From assembly GCA_043808235.1 (NCBI GenBank), contig JAZDFC010000100.1, positions 1-12,493 of the forward strand: a DNA stretch of 12,493 nucleotides. The letters are read 5' to 3'. Below the pieces are notes generated by a model that was not told where the DNA came from, searched no databases, and saw only the letters and a list, made by a program, of their open reading frames with translations. Origin of the DNA: JAZDFC01 sp043808235. Its GTDB lineage: Bacteria; Bacteroidota; Ignavibacteria; Ignavibacteriales; Melioribacteraceae. This document shows positions 7,671 to 12,493 of this stretch, in pieces (position 1 is the stretch's first letter; each line of letters begins with the position of its first letter). Made by a program: the position numbers and the translations under genes.

Positions 7671-8699
7671 TTAATATTTTTTTGGTATGAATATGACAAC
7701 AAGCTGGGAATCGGCAACATTTATAATGTTCGCATTAAATACAGTGCTCTTTTGAACATTAGCATAAATATTAATATTTCCCGCTAAACATGCACCTGCC
7801 CAAATTGAAGTAAAGGATTCTTCATATCTGTCGGTTAAGCTGCCATCTAAATTCCCTATTTCATGCGCACCTAATGAGATAGTGGATGGTGAAGTGCTCA
7901 TCCCGAAATTCATTGTTGTGCCATCACCAAAAAATATAGCATGACCGGAAAATATTGCAAATATATATCCTTCGGTTGGGGTAGTAATAGTTACTGATCC
8001 CATTGATGTAACTGTTGTAGTTAATCCCGAAACTGCTGATAAAGATGCAAATTCAATTCCAACATCTCCAAATAATTTCGATGTGGCTATTGCAGCGAGT
8101 GCATTAATGTCTTCATTTAGAATTGTCCCATTCTGAAGATTTGCAGAACTGATAACGTTACTTGCGATCGTAGGATTAGGATAAGTTCCAATCAAATCTC
8201 CACCCGCTGATCCACCAGGAGGTAATGATACGGAAGGCGCCAATTTGGATTGTATAATAGCGCCATCAGCAATTTTATTTGTAATAACAGAATTGTCGGC
8301 AAGCTTACCCGATGTGATTGATTCATCCGGGACATTCATTGTGTTAAGAGAATATGGCGCCGATGTGAGTGGGATTCGTGGAGAAAGAGCCGGATCGGAA
8401 CCGACTTTAATCTCGAGGAAGTATGGAGTATCGAACGGAAGATTTAACACAGCTGCATCCCCAAGAATAGTGTTGAATATACCTCCTGAAACCGCTATGA
8501 GTTTACCTTCCTCCCATAGCGGAGAACCATCAATACTCACATCATACAATCTAAAGAGTAAATTGTAGTTGCCATCCGGCACTGGAGTACCGGTATTATC
8601 GCTTAATATTCCCTGATATGAAATTGTTTTAGGGATTTGACAGAAAATAATAACCGGGAATAAAAATAGAACTGTAAAAAGAATAAATAATCGCTTCAT
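7671..8699 (-). CDS. Secreted tail-fibre-like repeat protein, probable trimeric surface fibre
   Basis: 342 residues. Signal peptide 1-20, probably cut before Q21; the FC preceding it is not a lipobox because Phe is at -1. Residues ~22-118 are a conserved domain (TISYQGILSDNTGTPVPDG, FRLYDV, GGIFNTILG, PRIPLTSAPYSLN) common in secreted proteins of this phylum. Residues ~126-210 hold 10-residue repeats of the form xIxxxKLADx: Lys at 132, 142 and 152, then N187, D197 and K208 in matching places. They are interrupted at 160-178 by GGSAGGDLIGTYPNPTI, a motif shared with phage tail fibres and other stalk proteins. The last ~125 residues are beta-rich and could be a globular head. A trimeric stalk-and-head fibre is an inference. 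There is no T9SS sorting domain. GGAGGT (8705-8710, minus strand) gives a strong ribosome site. Confidence 0.8.
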   Translation of the reverse strand: MKRLFILFTVLFLFPVIIFCQIPKTISYQGILSDNTGTPVPDGNYNLLFRLYDVSIDGSPLWEEGKLIAVSGGIFNTILGDAAVLNLPFDTPYFLEIKVGSDPALSPRIPLTSAPYSLNTMNVPDESITSGKLADNSVITNKIADGAIIQSKLAPSVSLPPGGSAGGDLIGTYPNPTIASNVISSANLQNGTILNEDINALAAIATSKLFGDVGIEFASLSAVSGLTTTVTSMGSVTITTPTEGYIFAIFSGHAIFFGDGTTMNFGMSTSPSTISLGAHEIGNLDGSLTDRYEESFTSIWAGACLAGNINIYANVQKSTVFNANIINVADSQLVVIFIPKKY

Positions 8700-8809
8700 G
8701 ACCTACCTCCAAATTTGTTTAAATTTTTACCAAACGAAGAATATTTATTATGTTCGAAAATTTATTCTTTATTACCAAACAGTAAAGCGTAGAGAATTAA
8801 TAACAACAT

Positions 8810-8827
8810 CAATCAATTAAATGATTG
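8810..8827. promoter_or_regulatory. Inverted repeat in the upstream region of the secreted-protein operon
   Basis: CAATCA (8810-8815) and TGATTG (8822-8827) flank a 6-base AT spacer, about 110 bases before the 8699 start codon. A regulator site is possible, but there is no independent support. The surrounding 8700-8892 gap is AT-rich, holds no gene and shows no clear promoter pair. Confidence 0.2.
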
Positions 8828-8844
8828 TTACATTATTAAACTAA

Positions 8845-8863
8845 ATTTTATGGCTCATAAAAT
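8845..8863 (-). terminator. Likely AT-rich terminator of the HerA-like ATPase gene
   Basis: A perfect 8-bp stem, ATTTTATG (8845-8852) with CATAAAAT (8856-8863), has a 3-base loop. It is 30 bases beyond the ATPase stop codon. On the leftward transcript the stem is followed by a T-rich TTTAGTTT. The stem has a low GC content, so termination may be weak. Confidence 0.45.
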
Positions 8864-8892
8864 CAAGTAAATCGTTTATATTGTGACAACTG

Positions 8893-11313
8893 TTAGATGA
8901 ATGCTTCTTTCACATTCCCATTTTCTTCTTTCCAGAACGGAGCCCATGCTAAACAAAATAGTTTTACCTGGATATTATTTTTCTTGGGATATATTACTAC
9001 AGTTTCGAACTGTTCATTCATCACATCATACTTGGCGCTATATACTGCCACTTCATTTTGAAATTCATTTTGAAGATCGGTTAATTGCTGTTTTAAAAGC
9101 TCAACACTCTCCTTTGCACGTTGGGCATCAGCTTTCTCTTTCATAATTTTGCCGGCATTTTTAACGGCTGTTCCGGCCTTGCTAATTGTGGAGGAACTAA
9201 TTGCCTTTCTGCCAAGAAAAGCGCCAAGTATTGTAGCACCGACAGATAGAGCCGTGCTTAAATTATGCTGCTTGGATTGTTCAGCTTCTCTTATTTGCCT
9301 TTCTTCTGCGGTTCTAATTTTACTCTCGAGTGAGGCAATTTTTGTTGAATACTTAGAACGGATTTTTTCCACCCATTCATCGCGGGATTCACGACCGAGT
9401 TGTGATAGACGGATTTTGAAATCCCGTTCAAGTTCACCGGGGGCTGATACTTGTTTGAGAAGAGGACTTTTTAACAAGTTAATTTTTCTTGATCTGAAAA
9501 TAAAATCCTTGAAATCGTTATTCCATTTCACAAAACTCTTTGCTTGCCTGGCGGCATGTGGAAGTGATTCGAATGAAGCAGATTCTTCCGGCTGGTTTGA
9601 CAATTCATTTTCTGCTAATTCAAATTCCTTCGATTCCGACCAATCAATAACAATTGCAGAATCTTCCGATGGAATTAAATATTTCATTTCTTCGGTTTGA
9701 TCTATTCCAAGTTTCGCATCGGAATATAATATTGAGCTGCTTCCGTAGAAATAGGGTTTATAAACAAGCCCGGAATTATCCGGCTGCATACTCCGAACGG
9801 GGATAAAATATTCTTTTACTTCTTGCGGCAATGCGGGACGCGTAGCTCCAATAGATATTGATGATTGAGTTTGAGTTTTAACTTCGACTCCCGAGCTTCC
9901 CACGGATGAAATATTTATTCTCTTGATTTGCTCTCTTGTTAACGGGCCGGCTAAATAAGACATTGCCCATCTCGACTGAAAAACAACCGGTTCATTTTCA
10001 TGTACATTGTGCATTAAAAATATTCTTTTACCAAGACTCGAAATTAATTCTTCCATTTTTTTCCGATCAATCTTTCCTTCGCTGCTTGATATAGCTGTGG
10101 ATAGTCCATCGAGAACTCTCTCTTTATCGCGCTCTGTTTGCATCCTGCCAATAAACCAGGTTCCGGCATTCGCCAATCCTTTATAATCAAGATCAACGGG
10201 ATTCTGCGTCGCTAACACTATTCCACACCCGAATGCTCTTGCTTGCTTTAGCAAAGTAAGCATCGGTCTTTTTGAGGCAGGTTCAGCAGTTGGCGGCATA
10301 TATCCGAATATTTCATCAAAATAAAGCAGTGATCTCAAACTTGTTGTACCGGATTGAGTGCGTACCCATCCCAAATATTGGTTAAGCAGAAGGGATACAA
10401 AAAACATTCTCTCAGCATCGGATAAATGTGCAATGTAAAAAATTGAAATCCGCGGCTTACCTTTTTTATCGTATAGAATCGAGTTAATGTCAAGCGCTTC
10501 GCCCTGCAGCCAATTTTGAAATGTAGGCGCTGCGAGTAAATTATTCATACTCATTGCAAGTTCCATTCGTTCGCGCTGGGGATAGAATTGATCAAGATCA
10601 ATCACTCCAACTTTAGTAAAAGGCGGATTCTGAATTGATGAAATTAATTTTGATAAATCAAGGTTCTCACCGCTCGACCAGGAATTATTAATAATATTCG
10701 AAAGTAAAATATGCTCTCTGCTTTTTATCGGATCGGCATCGATTCCCAGCAATCCCAGCAAACTCGCAACGGTAGTATTGATGCTCTCGTGAAATAAATC
10801 AGTATCCTCCAAAATTTTCGCATCGGGTGTTTCGAATGATTTAAGAATTGAAACCGGAATTCCGGATGTGCTGCCGGGAGTAAATATCCTAAATTCAGCA
10901 GCTTCTTTTAGTCTTTTGATTCTGTCCCCGCTCTGATGCCATTTTTCCAATCCGTTCTTCCATAATTCAGATTGACTCTTTGCAAATTCATCAACCGTAA
11001 TTCCCTGTCGCGAGGCTTCGCTTTCATCAATCCACGGAAGAAAATTCTCTGGCTTCAAATCCGGGAATGTTAAAAAAAGATTGGCCATATCGCCTTTCGG
11101 ATCGATAATAATCGCAGGTATTCCGTCGATAGCTGCTTCTTCGAGAAGAGAAATACATAATCCTGTTTTACCGCTGCCGGTCATACCCATACAAACCGCA
11201 TGTGTAGTCAAATCTTTCGAATCATATAATATTAAGTCGTCCTGTAAAACATTCTTTTCGACGTCGAATTTTTTACCAAGGTAGAATACACCGAGTTTTT
11301 CGTAGTCAGTCAT
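8893..11313 (-). CDS. HerA/FtsK-superfamily ATPase (DUF87/DUF853-like) with C-terminal coiled coil
   Basis: 806 residues from the ATG at 11313. Walker A is GMTGSGKT (43-50, K49), followed by the HerA-type IIIDPKGDMANL (D71). Walker B is LLYFDEIFGY (D333-E334), then a sensor LATQNPVD (Q370) and FIGRMQTERD with likely arginine-finger residues R390/R395. This is the order and spacing of hexameric HerA/VirB4-like pump ATPases, which move DNA or protein. After the core (~1-460) comes a less conserved region, then a charged coiled coil interrupted by a glycine-rich hydrophobic stretch (SVGATILGAFLGRKAIS) and a short closing domain. A membrane or filament contact through this part is possible. Start choice: GGAG at 11319-11322 lies 5 bases before this ATG, whereas an upstream TTG at 11346 has no such site. 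No NurA nuclease, secretion or conjugation gene is adjacent, so the substrate is unknown. Good homologues annotated only as 'ATP-binding protein' are common in this phylum. Confidence 0.88.
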   Translation of the reverse strand: MTDYEKLGVFYLGKKFDVEKNVLQDDLILYDSKDLTTHAVCMGMTGSGKTGLCISLLEEAAIDGIPAIIIDPKGDMANLFLTFPDLKPENFLPWIDESEASRQGITVDEFAKSQSELWKNGLEKWHQSGDRIKRLKEAAEFRIFTPGSTSGIPVSILKSFETPDAKILEDTDLFHESINTTVASLLGLLGIDADPIKSREHILLSNIINNSWSSGENLDLSKLISSIQNPPFTKVGVIDLDQFYPQRERMELAMSMNNLLAAPTFQNWLQGEALDINSILYDKKGKPRISIFYIAHLSDAERMFFVSLLLNQYLGWVRTQSGTTSLRSLLYFDEIFGYMPPTAEPASKRPMLTLLKQARAFGCGIVLATQNPVDLDYKGLANAGTWFIGRMQTERDKERVLDGLSTAISSSEGKIDRKKMEELISSLGKRIFLMHNVHENEPVVFQSRWAMSYLAGPLTREQIKRINISSVGSSGVEVKTQTQSSISIGATRPALPQEVKEYFIPVRSMQPDNSGLVYKPYFYGSSSILYSDAKLGIDQTEEMKYLIPSEDSAIVIDWSESKEFELAENELSNQPEESASFESLPHAARQAKSFVKWNNDFKDFIFRSRKINLLKSPLLKQVSAPGELERDFKIRLSQLGRESRDEWVEKIRSKYSTKIASLESKIRTAEERQIREAEQSKQHNLSTALSVGATILGAFLGRKAISSSTISKAGTAVKNAGKIMKEKADAQRAKESVELLKQQLTDLQNEFQNEVAVYSAKYDVMNEQFETVVIYPKKNNIQVKLFCLAWAPFWKEENGNVKEAFI

Positions 11314-11317
11314 TAAT

Positions 11318-11322
11318 ACTCC
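11318..11322 (-). promoter_or_regulatory. Ribosome binding site fixing the ATPase start
   Basis: GGAGT on the minus strand, with GGAG 5 bases before the ATG at 11313-11311. It favours this ATG over the in-frame TTG at 11346, eleven codons upstream. Confidence 0.7.
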
Positions 11323-11470
11323 AACGTTTTTTTTTCTTGAGTACAAAATATGAAGGTCGTGTGTCTAATTCAAAAAATATTTTTCAGTTTCAATAAAGGA
11401 ATCAAGAATGAATTTACCAAAAATTATTTCTCTCATTCAGCTTCGATAATAGTGTTCATTTTACTTAATT

Positions 11471-12493
11471 CTATTCATTCCTCCGCGGAAGGCTTATGAT
11501 GAAATTACTGCCGATCCCTTTAGCGCTATCAACGCGGATGCTGCCGCCATTCTTCTCGATAAATTCTTTACATATTCTCAAACCAAGTCCGGTACCACTC
11601 TCGTTTGCTGTGCCTTTGCTAACGTACCCGGATGAAAACAGATTGGGGATTTTATCCTCGTCAATACCCATTCCGTTATCTTTAACTTTTATCTCAAATG
11701 AGCTTTCCAATTGAGCTGCAGAAAGTTCTATTACTCCTTCCGGATGGGAGAATTTTACTGCATTCATTACTAAATTTCTCAGCACAACGCCTATCATATT
11801 TTTATCAGCAAATACCTTAAGGTCTTGCGGGATAATATTACTAATTGTAATGCGTTTTTTTAAAGCAGTTTCATTTAACAAACTAATAACGAGGTTTCCG
11901 CTTTCGTGAGCGTAAAACCACTCAGGTTGATACTCGGATTTGCCGGTTTGAATTCGCGACCATTCCAACAAATTTTCAAGCAGATCATAAATTTTGATAG
12001 ATGAAGAATGAATACCGGAAATAAGTTTCTTCTTTTCCGTCTCCGGAAGATCATCAAATTCTTTGGACAAAAAAGCCGAGGCGCCAATTAGGGTTGTAAA
12101 CGGATTTCTAAGATCATGTGCAATTATTGAAAATAACCTATCCTTTGTTTCGTTCGATAATTTTAACTCATTAGTCTGATCGAACAAAATGGCTTCAATC
12201 TTCTTTCGTTTATCGATATCTTTTACAAGCTCTTCATTTAACTTTTGGAGCTCAAGTGTCCTCTCCTTTATTTTATATTCCAATTCGGCGTTGCTTTGAA
12301 TCAGCATTCTTTCCATTTCTTTTCTATCGGATATATCACGGACAATGCTGATAAATCCCGTAATAATATCATTATCAATAATAGGGGTTAGCGAAAAATT
12401 GAAGGGCTTTTTTTCGCCTGCTTTTGTTATTAGATTCGCATCAAAAAATCCTTCGTGCATTTTATCGTACTTCGCAAATTTGTAATATCCTTC
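11471..12493 (-). CDS. PAS-domain sensor histidine kinase, C-terminal part (5' end beyond window)
   Basis: The frame is open to the right edge (EGYYKFAKYDK before the first Met at 12460), so the N-terminus is missing. The visible part starts inside a PAS domain (KAGEKKPFNFSLTPI, GFISIVRDISDRK). A coiled coil (~55-105 from Met 12460) joins it to a DHp domain with the phospho-acceptor histidine in IIAHDLRNPF (codon 12116-12118). The HATPase_c domain follows, with N box LVMNAVKFSHPEG, G1 DNGMGIDEDKIP and G2 GTGLGLRICKEF, ending FIISLPRRNE. The HDLRNP H-box is common in cytoplasmic PAS kinases of this phylum. All catalytic motifs are intact. No response regulator or fused receiver is beside it in the window, so its partner is unknown. 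It is 157 bases upstream of the ATPase on the same strand; that gap has no strong terminator, only the palindrome AAAAATATTTTT, so co-transcription is possible. Confidence 0.92.
   Translation of the reverse strand, partial: EGYYKFAKYDKMHEGFFDANLITKAGEKKPFNFSLTPIIDNDIITGFISIVRDISDRKEMERMLIQSNAELEYKIKERTLELQKLNEELVKDIDKRKKIEAILFDQTNELKLSNETKDRLFSIIAHDLRNPFTTLIGASAFLSKEFDDLPETEKKKLISGIHSSSIKIYDLLENLLEWSRIQTGKSEYQPEWFYAHESGNLVISLLNETALKKRITISNIIPQDLKVFADKNMIGVVLRNLVMNAVKFSHPEGVIELSAAQLESSFEIKVKDNGMGIDEDKIPNLFSSGYVSKGTANESGTGLGLRICKEFIEKNGGSIRVDSAKGIGSNFIISLPRRNE

Noticed and set aside
7671..8699. Prophage tail-fibre gene
   Set aside because: It has a signal peptide and a secreted-protein domain, and there are no phage genes around it.
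9053..9075. Tandem repeat of TTCATTTTGAA
   Set aside because: It encodes the QNEFQNE of the coiled coil in the ATPase tail; no sign of a mobile or regulatory repeat.
9149..9700. Long open frame on the plus strand, antisense to the ATPase gene
   Set aside because: It lies opposite a well-supported gene with clear ATPase motifs, its protein has no recognisable pattern, and it has no ribosome site. The same holds for 8245-8568, 1290-1655 and other antisense frames.
11311..11346. TTG at 11346 as the start of the ATPase
   Set aside because: The ATG at 11313 has GGAG five bases upstream and begins where homologous sequence seems to begin; the extra eleven residues are a Lys-rich stretch from an A-run.
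8893..12493. Defence island built on HerA plus a kinase
   Set aside because: HerA-type defence systems have a NurA, SIR2 or other effector partner next to the ATPase; here the neighbours are an ordinary PAS kinase and secreted proteins.

Overview
The window looks like chromosomal DNA from a low-GC, free-living member of the Bacteroidota/Chlorobiota group, most likely of the Ignavibacteria type. This is inferred from protein style. Two proteins end in a type IX secretion (T9SS) type A sorting domain with the NPFNPST signature. A two-propeller 'Reg_prop/Y_Y_Y' sensor kinase is present. A secreted protein has decapeptide tail-fibre-like repeats of a kind common in those genomes. No tRNA, rRNA, CRISPR array, transposase, integrase or phage replication gene was seen.

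Layout: the left half is read rightwards. It starts with the 3' end of a T9SS-exported protein (1-558) and a clear terminator (608-644). A 283-base AT-rich leader follows, holding a possible 26-codon ORF that overlaps the next start. Then comes a very large sensor histidine kinase (928-4938) with a periplasmic double seven-bladed propeller, a Y_Y_Y domain, a membrane helix, GAF, a DHp domain with the H-box histidine, and an ATPase domain. Its reading frame is cut by a single in-frame TAA (4420-4422) exactly between the DHp and ATPase parts. Next is a response regulator whose output is a PP2C/SpoIIE phosphatase (5002-6171), then a lone lipoprotein (6420-7043) after a 248-base gap.

The right half is read leftwards and converges on the left half at a hairpin (7066-7092). 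In its own transcription order it holds: the 3' part of a PAS-containing histidine kinase (cut by the window end), a HerA/FtsK-type ATPase with a C-terminal coiled coil, and a probable two-gene unit of secreted proteins. That unit is a tail-fibre-like protein followed by a very short T9SS cargo protein.

Together: the propeller kinase and the REC-phosphatase form a plausible signalling pair. An external ligand would control a phosphatase, and through it probably an anti-sigma/anti-anti-sigma switch whose other members are not in the window. The secreted genes are surface or extracellular components. The ATPase has no partner gene beside it that would fix its job. The strongest anomaly is the single nonsense codon splitting the kinase. 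It is either a recent loss of function, a sequence error, or a split/readthrough kinase.
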